Shown here in pieces: positions 50,134 through 56,332 of a stretch of DNA of 56,332 bases. A program made the position numbers and the translations under genes. Under the pieces are notes generated by a model. That model saw only the letters and a list, made by a program, of their open reading frames with translations. It was not told where the DNA came from and ran no database searches. The first letter of the stretch is position 1. Each line of letters opens with the position of its first letter. Source of the DNA: Thermoguttaceae bacterium (lineage in GTDB: Bacteria > Planctomycetota > Planctomycetia > Pirellulales > Thermoguttaceae). The stretch covers positions 1 through 56,332 of the forward strand of contig JAFQUP010000020.1 in the NCBI GenBank assembly GCA_017408405.1, in the 5' to 3' direction.

Positions 50134-51426
50134 ATGGCAGAAGAGAAGGCGATCCTTTCCATTCGCGGTAAAACGATAGAATTTCCTGTCTACGAAGGCA
50201 CGGAAGGGGACGTGGCGGTGGATATTTCCAAACTTTATCCGGAAAATCACCTCATGACGTATGACCCGTCGCTGGCGAGTACGGCAGTTTGTCGGAGTAC
50301 GGTCACGTTTATTGACGGAGGCAAGGGAATCCTTCGATACCGCGGTATTCCGATTGAGCAGTTTGTTACGGAGCAGCCGAATTTTATCGAGACAGCGTAT
50401 TTACTTTTGGCGGGCAATCTTCCTACGAAAAACGAGCTGATGAATTTCAGGCGCCGATTGACGGAAAATGAGCTTTTGCCAGAGCCGATGCGTCAGTACT
50501 TTAACGAAGTACCCACGACGGCCCCGCCCATGGCGCTGCTTTCCGCCGCGATGAATAATTTGGCCTGTTTCCATCCCGAATTCATGGAACTGGACAACGA
50601 TGACGAATTTATGGAGATTTCCGCGCGTCTGATCAGTAAAATTCGCACCATTGCTTCGTACATTTATCGAAGAAAAAACTGTCTTCCTTTTATGTACCCA
50701 AATCCAAATCTGCGGTATGCCGCGAATTTTCTCCACATGATGTTTTCGCTTCCCTATTCGCATTACGAAGTTCCGACCGAGATAGAGGATGCCCTGAATC
50801 TTGTTTTGATTCTTCACGCTGATCATGAACAGAACTGTTCTGCCGCGACGGTTCGAGTCGTGGCTTCATCGAGGGCAAATCTTTTCGCTTCCTGTGCCGC
50901 GGGTATCTGCGCTCTTTGGGGATCGCTTCACGGCGGGGCGAACGTGGAGGTGATGGAAATGCTTGACCGTATTCACCGCGGCGGAATTTCGCCGGAAGAA
51001 TGCATTGAAATGGCGAAAGATAAAAGTAATCCGTTTAAACTTTTCGGATTTGGGCATCGAGTCTACAAAAATTACGATCCGCGTGCCAAAATCCTTCGCG
51101 CTGCCTGCGATCGTGTCTTTGCCACTCTTAAGTACCATAATGATCCGCTTTTGAATACGGCTCGCAGGCTGGAGGAGCTTGCTCTTTCGGATTCGTACTT
51201 TATTGATCGTAAACTTTATCCGAATGTTGACTTTTATTCAGGTCTTCTTTTGAGGGCGATGGGAATTCCCACGAATATGTTCACCGTCATGTTCGCGATG
51301 GGACGTTTACCTGGCTGGATCGCTCAGTGGCGTGAGCAGCATATCGCCAATGGACGAATCATTCGACCGCGTCAGATCTACTGCGGGAATACGGAAACGG
51401 ATTATGTTCCGATGGAAGAGCGTTGA
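50134..51426 (+). CDS. gltA: Citrate synthase
   Basis: 430 residues, the size of the hexameric type II enzyme. It condenses oxaloacetate and acetyl-CoA to citrate, the entry step of the TCA cycle. The catalytic triad is visible as His266 in SLHGGANVEVM, His308 in FGFGHRVYKNYDPRAK, and Asp366 in NVDFYSGLLLRAMGIP. The N-terminal beta domain (ILRYRGIPIEQF) is present. An in-frame TTG at 50110 is possible, but GGAGG (50124-50128) lies five bases before ATG 50134 and decides the start. No other TCA gene is adjacent. A long structured region follows. Confidence 0.96.
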   Translation: MAEEKAILSIRGKTIEFPVYEGTEGDVAVDISKLYPENHLMTYDPSLASTAVCRSTVTFIDGGKGILRYRGIPIEQFVTEQPNFIETAYLLLAGNLPTKNELMNFRRRLTENELLPEPMRQYFNEVPTTAPPMALLSAAMNNLACFHPEFMELDNDDEFMEISARLISKIRTIASYIYRRKNCLPFMYPNPNLRYAANFLHMMFSLPYSHYEVPTEIEDALNLVLILHADHEQNCSAATVRVVASSRANLFASCAAGICALWGSLHGGANVEVMEMLDRIHRGGISPEECIEMAKDKSNPFKLFGFGHRVYKNYDPRAKILRAACDRVFATLKYHNDPLLNTARRLEELALSDSYFIDRKLYPNVDFYSGLLLRAMGIPTNMFTVMFAMGRLPGWIAQWREQHIANGRIIRPRQIYCGNTETDYVPMEER

Positions 51427-51498
51427 ATCGAACGAAATGAATTTCCGAAAATTCTGTTTCCGGAAAACGGATAGTTCTGTTTTGAGAACGCGTTTTTA

Positions 51499-51711
51499 GG
51501 CGTCTCGCGTATTCACGGATACGCGGACGCCAGGGAATGGAAAAAATTCAAAAGAATCACTTTTCTTTTATTGGGAAACTGTTTGGGGACGTTTTTTAAA
51601 GTGATTCGATGAGAATCGAAAAGGAAAATGAGCAGGCTTTATTCGCGTGAATCGCGGAGAAAAATTTATCGCGAAAAAGATGAGGTCTGCTCATGTTTCT
51701 TTTTTATTTTA
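51499..51711 (+). ncRNA. Candidate structured RNA between gltA and the UPF0173 gene
   Basis: Four consecutive helices are visible. P1: 51499-51512 with 51519-51531, 13 base pairs with a one-base bulge and a 6-base loop. P2: GAATCACTTT (51554-51563) with AAAGTGATTC (51598-51607), ten perfect pairs. A small GATTC/GAATC alternative at 51603-51617 competes with P2. P3: ATGAGCAG (51628-51635) with CTGCTCAT (51687-51694), eight perfect pairs, enclosing TTCGCG/CGCGAA, and followed by a T-rich tract. No known family is recognised. P3 looks like a branched terminator; the whole could be the gltA 3' end, a small RNA, or a regulatory leader for the gene starting at 51756. Confidence 0.4.
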
Positions 51712-51755
51712 TTCTGTCCCTTTTGTTTTCCTGATTTTTTATTAGTGAGATTTCC

Positions 51756-52451
51756 ATGAGTACTAACCTTAACATTCAGTTTCTCGGTCATAACGCGTGG
51801 TTTTTGAGGATTGATGATTTCCGGATTTTAATTGACCCTTTTTTGACTCATTCTCCTGTTGCCGCGATTTCCGCAGAGGAGGCAGAGGCGGATCTGATTT
51901 TGGTTTCTCATGGTCACGGTGACCATTTTGGAGATACGCTTTCCATCGCGAAGCGAACGGGGGCGACTGTCGCGGCAATTGCCGAGATCGCGGGATATGT
52001 TGAGAAACAGGGGGTGAAAAAAACGATCGCGATGAATCTTGGAGGAGGAATTGATTTCGCGTTTGGACGCGTTCAGATGGTTCACGCGCTTCATTCTTCC
52101 ACGCTTCCGGATGGTTCACCGGGGGGGAGTTCCGCTGGATTTCTGCTTACCGTTCAGGATGGACACGTTCTCTATTTCGCGTGTGATACGGGACTTTTTG
52201 GGGATATGGCTCTTTTGGCCGAGAAGAAAATTGATTACGCTTTTCTTCCGATAGGAGATCTTTTTACCATGGGGCCTGAAGAGGCTTTGAACGCGGTCAA
52301 ACTTCTTCGGCCTCGCATTGCGGTTCCGTGTCATTACGGGACGTGGCCGCCGATTGACCAGGACCCTGAAATCTGGAAAAAACGTGTCGAATCGGAAACG
52401 GAAACGAAAGTCAGAATTCTCCGCCCGGGGCAGGTGCTGGGAGATGAATGA
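51756..52451 (+). CDS. UPF0173-family metal-dependent hydrolase (metallo-beta-lactamase fold)
   Basis: 231 residues, soluble. The zinc motif SHGHGDHFGD (HxHxDH), the later ALHSS and ACDTGLFGDMALL segments, and VPCHYGTWPPIDQDPEIW at the end match the UPF0173 type, in which the MBL fold hydrolyses an unknown ester, lactone or phosphate. Start FLGHNAWFLRIDDFRILIDPFLT is also typical. The ATG at 51756 has only a weak GTGAG upstream. It has no operon partner, and a bidirectional hairpin terminator lies 139 bases downstream. Confidence 0.9.
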   Translation: MSTNLNIQFLGHNAWFLRIDDFRILIDPFLTHSPVAAISAEEAEADLILVSHGHGDHFGDTLSIAKRTGATVAAIAEIAGYVEKQGVKKTIAMNLGGGIDFAFGRVQMVHALHSSTLPDGSPGGSSAGFLLTVQDGHVLYFACDTGLFGDMALLAEKKIDYAFLPIGDLFTMGPEEALNAVKLLRPRIAVPCHYGTWPPIDQDPEIWKKRVESETETKVRILRPGQVLGDE

Positions 52452-52589
52452 CATTTGAAACGTATGGGGCTTGGGCGTTTGAGCTTGGGAGCGACTTTTT
52501 CGGAGCGAGCGGAGTCATTGATAAAAATCTGTTTGGGGAGTTTTTTCCGAGAAAACTACGGGCTGAAAGAATATTTTGTGAAAAAGAAG

Positions 52590-52628
52590 AAGGCTCATTT
52601 GGTATTTTAAGCCGAATGAGCCTTTTTT
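52590..52628. terminator. Bidirectional terminator between UPF0173 and DUF1080 genes
   Basis: AAGGCTCATT (52590-52599) pairs perfectly with AATGAGCCTT (52615-52624), with a T run to 52628 on the plus strand. On the minus strand the stem is followed by CTTCTTTTT, so it can serve the opposing DUF1080 gene too. Confidence 0.9.
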
Positions 52629-52704
52629 GTTGATATTTTCCGGTCATTGGCTGCCATTTCATCGGGGCCAATGTTGCCGAGTTTTGGGAGGATCAGGTTG
52701 AAAT

Positions 52705-53496
52705 TTATTCCTGGGACCCAAAAACTTCAAACGGTTTAACGGGAGAATCTTCTTTCACGGGCTGAACCGGTGAATCGGAGATTTCACGCACCCAAATATT
52801 GCGGAAGCGGACCGGGTTGCCGTGATCCTGGAGACGGATTGGCATTTTAGCTTCGTGCGCGGTATAGAATGGTTTGAGATGCCAGTAGGTTTCCCCTTTG
52901 ACCTGGAGATGATTCTGGACGAGTATACCATTCTGGAAAACGGTCACGTACATTGGGCGGATGACTTCGCCTTTTTCATTGAATTCCGGGCGCATGAAAA
53001 TGATGTCGTAGGACTGCCATTCGCCGGGTTTTCGGCAGCAGTTGACCGCTGGCGGATTCTGTTTGTAGATGGAACCGCATTGGCCGTCAAAGTATGTTTT
53101 ATTAATATACGAATCCAAAACCTGGACTTCATACGGCCCCCAGAAAACGCCGCTATTTCCGCGTCCCTGGCTTTCCCCCTTTACTTCTGACGGGGTAGCG
53201 AATTCAACGTGAAGCTGAACAGAACCGAATTTTTGTTTTGAGACGACCATTCCTTTGCCAGAGTAGACCGCACCGTCTTTGATAGGCCAATTTTTGCCGT
53301 TTTCCCAGGCATCCATGGATTTTCCGTCAAAGAGAACGACGGCATCGGACGGAACATTCGCGGGAGCGGTTTCCGGACCCGGATCCACGACCGGTGGTTC
53401 AACCCAGTCTATTCCGCTTTTCCATTCCGCGGCGGTCATGGTAGAAACTGAGGCCAAAGCGGCCGCAGATACGAGAGCAAAAAGCATTTTTTTCAT
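52705..53496 (-). CDS. Secreted DUF1080 (3-keto-disaccharide hydrolase type) protein
   Basis: 263 residues with a signal peptide (about 1-23, ending TMTA). The DUF1080 beta-sandwich is clear: VVLFDGKSMDAWENGKNWPIKDGAVYSGKGMVVSKQKFGSVQLHVEFATP, then GRGNSGVFWGPYEVQVLDSY, GSIYKQNPPAVNCCRKPGEWQSYDIIF, NGILVQNHLQVKGETYWH, and PIRLQDHGNPVRFRNIWVREI. The fold is common in Planctomycetes and related secreted glycan-degrading sets, and some members hydrolyse 3-keto-sugars. AGAGAGGA precedes the ATG. Own terminator shared with the opposing gene. The substrate is not decidable. Confidence 0.93.
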   Translation of the reverse strand: MKKMLFALVSAAALASVSTMTAAEWKSGIDWVEPPVVDPGPETAPANVPSDAVVLFDGKSMDAWENGKNWPIKDGAVYSGKGMVVSKQKFGSVQLHVEFATPSEVKGESQGRGNSGVFWGPYEVQVLDSYINKTYFDGQCGSIYKQNPPAVNCCRKPGEWQSYDIIFMRPEFNEKGEVIRPMYVTVFQNGILVQNHLQVKGETYWHLKPFYTAHEAKMPIRLQDHGNPVRFRNIWVREISDSPVQPVKEDSPVKPFEVFGSQE

Positions 53497-53874
53497 AAAA
53501 ATCCTCTCTTTTTAAGTTGACGGCAGGTAAATTAAAAACGATTTTCTCTATTTTATCAAATCTTTTGGAGAAAAAAAGGGGGGCCTAAAAAACTTTTCAG
53601 AGATTCATTATGGAATCTGTTTAACGGATCCATTTCGCTCAAAGATTTTAAATTGTGAAAGTTTTCTTTTTAGTCTTTATTTGGGGATGTTTGAGATTCA
53701 GGAGTTTCAGATCCTGTCAAATTTAAAATTGAATTTGCCGTCTCGGTAAGATTTGTGGGTTTTTCTGTTTTTTCTGTTTTTTTGTTTACCTTTTTGAGGG
53801 TTCGGGTCGATAGTTGAAATAAATACTTTTTTAGTAGAAATTTTTTATTGCCGTTTGATAAAAAAGGAGATTTT
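53497..53874. other. Divergent intergenic region upstream of the metal-efflux genes
   Basis: 378 bases. On the minus strand a TAAAAT -10 (53550-53555 in plus coordinates ATTTTA) could serve the DUF1080 gene. No convincing promoter with both boxes is seen for the TolC-like gene. A 71-codon minus-strand frame (53670-53885) overlaps the TolC start and lacks any family feature. Confidence 0.4.
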
Positions 53875-55215
53875 ATGAAACGCAATTATTGGGGGATGTT
53901 TCTCGCGCTTGTTTTAGGGGTAGGAGAACCTCTGGACGTTTTCGCGCGGGAAATCGTCCGTGAAGTGCCGAAGACGGAGGCAGGGCACACGGCTTTGACG
54001 CGATCTTCATCAGGACTAACTTCTGGAGTAGAAATCAGTTCTCAGCGAATGAGTCTCGCGCAGCTTGAGTCGGCGGCACTGTCGAATCATCCGACGATTT
54101 TGGCGTACTGCGAGAAAATTAACGCGCTTGGCGGTCAGTGGGAACAGGCGGGACTTGGCCCAAACCCTGAAATTGGTTATGGTTGGGAAGAGTTTAGTGA
54201 GGATGGTCCAGGCGGGAAACAAAAGGTTGAAATATCGCAGGAATTTCTCGGCGGGAGCCAGCTTTATCACGCTCAAGGAGTCGTGTCTCGGCAAATAGAA
54301 ACCGCACGCCATGAGCTTGAGATGGCGAAACTTCGAGTCATTACGGATGTTCGCGTAGCCGCTTATGAATATTTGGCTCTTATGAACAAACTTCAGCATC
54401 TTCAGGCGATCGCGAGGAATGACTCGGAATTGGCGAAACGCATTCAGGTCGGGTACGAAAACCAGAATGATTCGAAGCTGGATTGGGTTCAAGCGCGAAT
54501 TGCCGCGAGAAAGTCGCGCCAGCAGGTGCTCGAGGCGGAGAATGATCTTCTGGCGGCTTGGGGGCGTCTTGCGTGTCTTTTGGGGAATCCGGAGCTTGAG
54601 CCTTGCCGTTTGAGTATTGATTTGGATCAGATTCCGGAGCAGAAAACGTGGGAATACTATTCCCAGGTTCTTCTTGAGAACAGTCCTGAAATCGCTCGCG
54701 CGCGGGCAAAGGTTGAGGAGGCGCAGAAGAAAATTCAGTACGAACACTCAAAGAACAGTATGAACGTAACTGTTTCAGGCGCGATGGTCTTCAACACGAA
54801 GGAAGACATCATGGAAGGGGCTTTGGGAGTCAGTATGCCTCTTCGGGTTCGCGATCGGAATCAGGGAAATATTTCATCCGCCCGCAGTGAGGCGATTCAG
54901 GCTCAGAAGGATTTGGAGCGTATTTCACTTAACCTTCAGCATCGATTGGCAGAGGTTTATGGTGATTACGCTAACGCGAAGAAGGATCTTGACATTTATC
55001 GGGATGAACTTCTCCCGGAAGCAAGGGAGGCACTTTCTTTGGCGCGGACCTCCTACGAAAACCGAGAATCGACGATTCTTGATCTGGTTTATGCCCAGCG
55101 GATTTTTCGCGAGGCGAATATCGAGTATTTTGACGCGCTTTGCCAGTACTGGACGACTCTGACGATTCTCGAGGGGCAGTTGCTGACCGGGGCACTGGAT
55201 GATTCATCATTTTGA
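53875..55215 (+). CDS. TolC/CzcC-family outer-membrane efflux protein
   Basis: 446 residues with a signal peptide (about 1-24, ending DVFA). Two outer-membrane-efflux repeats show the typical helical-barrel pattern: SLAQLESAALSNHPTILAYCEKINALGGQWEQAGLGPNPEIGYGWEE, then YHAQGVVSRQIETARHELEMAKLRVITDVRVAAYEYL, and in the second half QVLLENSPEIARARAKVEEAQKKIQYEHSKN and SLARTSYENRESTILDLVYAQRIFREANIEYFDAL. It forms the outer channel of a tripartite RND pump. The next genes (a Cys/His-rich membrane protein and a His-rich adaptor-like protein) make heavy-metal export, CzcCBA- or CusCBA-like, the likely job. The ATG at 53875 follows AAAAAGGAG; an in-frame TTG at 53848 lacks a site. Confidence 0.9.
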   Translation: MKRNYWGMFLALVLGVGEPLDVFAREIVREVPKTEAGHTALTRSSSGLTSGVEISSQRMSLAQLESAALSNHPTILAYCEKINALGGQWEQAGLGPNPEIGYGWEEFSEDGPGGKQKVEISQEFLGGSQLYHAQGVVSRQIETARHELEMAKLRVITDVRVAAYEYLALMNKLQHLQAIARNDSELAKRIQVGYENQNDSKLDWVQARIAARKSRQQVLEAENDLLAAWGRLACLLGNPELEPCRLSIDLDQIPEQKTWEYYSQVLLENSPEIARARAKVEEAQKKIQYEHSKNSMNVTVSGAMVFNTKEDIMEGALGVSMPLRVRDRNQGNISSARSEAIQAQKDLERISLNLQHRLAEVYGDYANAKKDLDIYRDELLPEAREALSLARTSYENRESTILDLVYAQRIFREANIEYFDALCQYWTTLTILEGQLLTGALDDSSF

Positions 55216-55301
55216 GAAAATTTTGATGAAGGGCCTTCTTCCTTTTTCTGAAATTTTTTCTTGTGCCATGAAATAAATTTGAGCAGGGAAAATCTCCCCC
55301 C

Positions 55302-55329
55302 TTGCGAAATTTTTTATTTGTGGTAAAAT
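55302..55329 (+). promoter_or_regulatory. Promoter TTGCGA-16-TAAAAT inside the efflux locus
   Basis: TTGCGA (55302-55307), 16-base spacer ending TGG, TAAAAT (55324-55329), 39 bases before the ATG at 55369. It suggests that the downstream genes have their own start. Confidence 0.7.
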
Positions 55330-55368
55330 CTACCAGACTGGTTTTTATTTTTTGAGACAGGACGTGAA

Positions 55369-55989
55369 ATGAATTCGTTTTTTTTGAAAATTTTCATTAG
55401 CCTCGCATTGCTGGTGAATCCTCTGGTTTCCCAGTATTACTGCGTGGTTCATGAACATTTTCTTAGAGACTGTTCAAGTCACGCGCACGCTTTCTCACTG
55501 GCGAATTTGATTGGGCAGTTTGGCCCTGAAATTCCACTTGACGGAGTCGAGAAATCATCGGATTGCTGCGGAGATTGTTCTTCTGATTTTCATATTGAGG
55601 ACGATAAGACGTGTTGTCCGGAATTCCCACTATCGAGGGACTCTGAGGTTAGGAATGAAGCGGTGGAATTTCGTCTCGCGGCTGCTGTCGCGGAATCTCA
55701 AAATGAGCAGAGTTTCTTAGGAACCGAGTTTTGTCCACTTTGTTTTCAGCAGTCTGAATTTTGCGAATCGAGAATTTTTGATGTCTGTTTCCTTACGGAA
55801 AATCTGTTTCAATTTCTGCTTTTCCTGGCTGGTGCGCTGGGTATCTGCTGCGCTATTTTTCAGATAATACTTTCACTTCAGTGGAATCTTCGACGCTGTT
55901 TTTTAGCGAAATACTTTCAATTTTCCCAAAAGCGGATCATTCGCGGGGGAATTCGTCTTCATCTTTTGAAAAAAGTTCTGATTGTTTGA
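55369..55989 (+). CDS. Cys/His-rich membrane protein of the metal-efflux locus (unknown)
   Basis: 206 residues, no family recognised. A signal or anchor helix (about 1-21) is followed by an extracytoplasmic part with many metal-ligand residues: YYCVVHEHFLRDCSSHAHAF, SSDCCGDCSSDFHIEDDKTCCPEF, and FCPLCFQQSEFC. A second hydrophobic helix (about 146-166, FQFLLFLAGALGICCAIFQIIL) and a basic tail end the protein. Paired Cys motifs and HEH/HAH clusters suggest metal sensing or binding. AGGACG lies seven bases before the ATG. Between a TolC-like gene and a His-rich adaptor, it takes the place where small accessory proteins such as metallochaperones sit, but this is inference. Confidence 0.65.
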   Translation: MNSFFLKIFISLALLVNPLVSQYYCVVHEHFLRDCSSHAHAFSLANLIGQFGPEIPLDGVEKSSDCCGDCSSDFHIEDDKTCCPEFPLSRDSEVRNEAVEFRLAAAVAESQNEQSFLGTEFCPLCFQQSEFCESRIFDVCFLTENLFQFLLFLAGALGICCAIFQIILSLQWNLRRCFLAKYFQFSQKRIIRGGIRLHLLKKVLIV

Positions 55990-56092
55990 AATTCTGCCTT
56001 GGTTTTAGGTGAATTATCTTTCGCGTTTTTGAGAGTTCGGGAGAGATTCGAATCTTATTGGTATTTCTGATTTAAAGACGGGGTAATAAATA

Positions 56093-56332
56093 ATGAAGAA
56101 GACAGATACCATCATCGCTTTTATTCTGGGAATCGCGATTTTAGTTGTTTGCGTTTTGGCCTGGCTTGGCCCGATGAGTGAAGGAGCCGGTCACGTTCAT
56201 TCCGAAAGCTGCGGTCACGATCATTCTCACGGAGGAGCCGGTCACGTTCATTCCGAAAGCTGCGGTCACGATCATTCTCACGGAGGAGCCGGTCACGTTC
56301 ATTCCGAAAGCTGCGGTCACGATCATTCTCAC
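56093..56332 (+). CDS. N-terminal part of a His-rich, membrane-anchored protein, probably an RND metal-efflux adaptor
   Basis: Open frame of 80 codons from ATG 56093 to the window edge; the rest is outside. Residues 1-30 give a short positive start and one hydrophobic helix (IIAFILGIAILVVCVLAWLG), a signal or anchor. From residue 31 the chain is an exact tandem repeat of GGAGHVHSESCGHDHSH (17 residues), with three copies in view and possibly more beyond. Each unit has five His and one Cys, a strong metal-binding tract. A single N-terminal helix followed by a His-rich tract is how several CzcB/CusB-type adaptors begin, and the upstream TolC-like gene supports this, but the conserved adaptor core is not visible. 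A secreted metal-binding protein is the alternative. No good Shine-Dalgarno site. Confidence 0.7.
   Translation, partial: MKKTDTIIAFILGIAILVVCVLAWLGPMSEGAGHVHSESCGHDHSHGGAGHVHSESCGHDHSHGGAGHVHSESCGHDHSH
56183..56332 (+). repeat. 51-base perfect coding repeat
   Basis: Units start at 56183, 56234 and 56285 (the third is cut at the window end after 48 bases). The copies are identical at the nucleotide level, including silent positions, which implies very recent duplication or active homogenisation. Each encodes 17 residues rich in His. Confidence 0.97.

Noticed and set aside
56183..56332. A possible CRISPR or mobile-element end because of 51-base direct repeats
   Set aside because: Units abut without spacers and continue an open frame rich in His codons.
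1..56332. tRNA, rRNA, integrase, transposase or phage genes
   Set aside because: I looked in the gaps for T-loop sequences of tRNA and in the frames for recombinase or capsid motifs and found none; a dedicated scan could still reveal a missed small RNA.

Overview
The window looks like a chromosomal segment of a planctomycete (Planctomycetota, probably Pirellulales-like and perhaps gut-associated or anaerobic). This is an inference from gene content: a secreted hydrazine-synthase-alpha-like multihaem protein, a degenerate J-domain protein, an SHD1-domain membrane protein, DUF1080 and sialate O-acetylesterase secreted enzymes, two secreted HExxH 'peptidase-MA-like' proteins, a toroid-repeat protein, a tiny DUF6800-like basic protein, a TolQ-type channel with a non-standard partner, a tandem-domain bacterial microcompartment protein and a PPi-type phosphofructokinase. 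The PPi-type PFK and the Fe-S aldo/keto reductase fit fermentative or anaerobic metabolism. I saw no rRNA, tRNA, CRISPR array, insertion sequence, integrase or phage gene.

Layout. 1-7.0 kb: C-terminus of a secreted carbohydrate-active protein, an SDR dehydrogenase, pyrF (minus), an SGNH hydrolase and the HzsA-like cytochrome. 7.2-17.1 kb: a secreted clan-A glycosidase, a short promoter-plus-hairpin unit, M24 aminopeptidase, accB-accC, a secreted glycerophosphodiesterase with a beta-helix-like tail, and a family-2 glycosyltransferase. 17.3-23.1 kb (all minus): cupin, LarA-like protein, Fe-S aldo/keto reductase, SHD1 membrane protein, sialate O-acetylesterase. 23.6-28.0 kb: DUF6800-like gene, RluA-type pseudouridine synthase, SGNH esterase (minus), histidine-decarboxylase-like enzyme. 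28.1-35.6 kb: MoxR ATPase, secreted gluzincin, ComEC and DUF58. 35.7-40.0 kb: PPi-PFK, BMC-T shell protein, second gluzincin, toroid protein. 40.1-43.9 kb (minus): TolQ/MotA-type channel and its coiled-coil partner. 44.3-52.5 kb: pyridoxal kinase, RidA, the J-like repeat protein, citrate synthase, a strongly structured intergenic region and a UPF0173 metal-dependent hydrolase. 52.7-56.3 kb: a DUF1080 protein (minus), then the start of a metal-efflux locus (TolC/CzcC-like protein, Cys/His-rich membrane protein, and a His-rich protein cut by the window end).

Themes. Many products carry signal peptides and act on glycans or esters (partial CAZyme, GH, two SGNH hydrolases, sialate esterase, DUF1080, GDPD), pointing to a polysaccharide-degrading lifestyle, but they are scattered rather than gathered in one locus. 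MoxR and DUF58, normally adjacent, are separated here by a gluzincin and ComEC. Many genes are preceded by recognisable sigma-70-type promoters of the form TTGACA-(16 to 18)-TAAAAT, often with GG directly before the -10. Many transcription units end in clear hairpin terminators, so most units seem to be one or two genes long.
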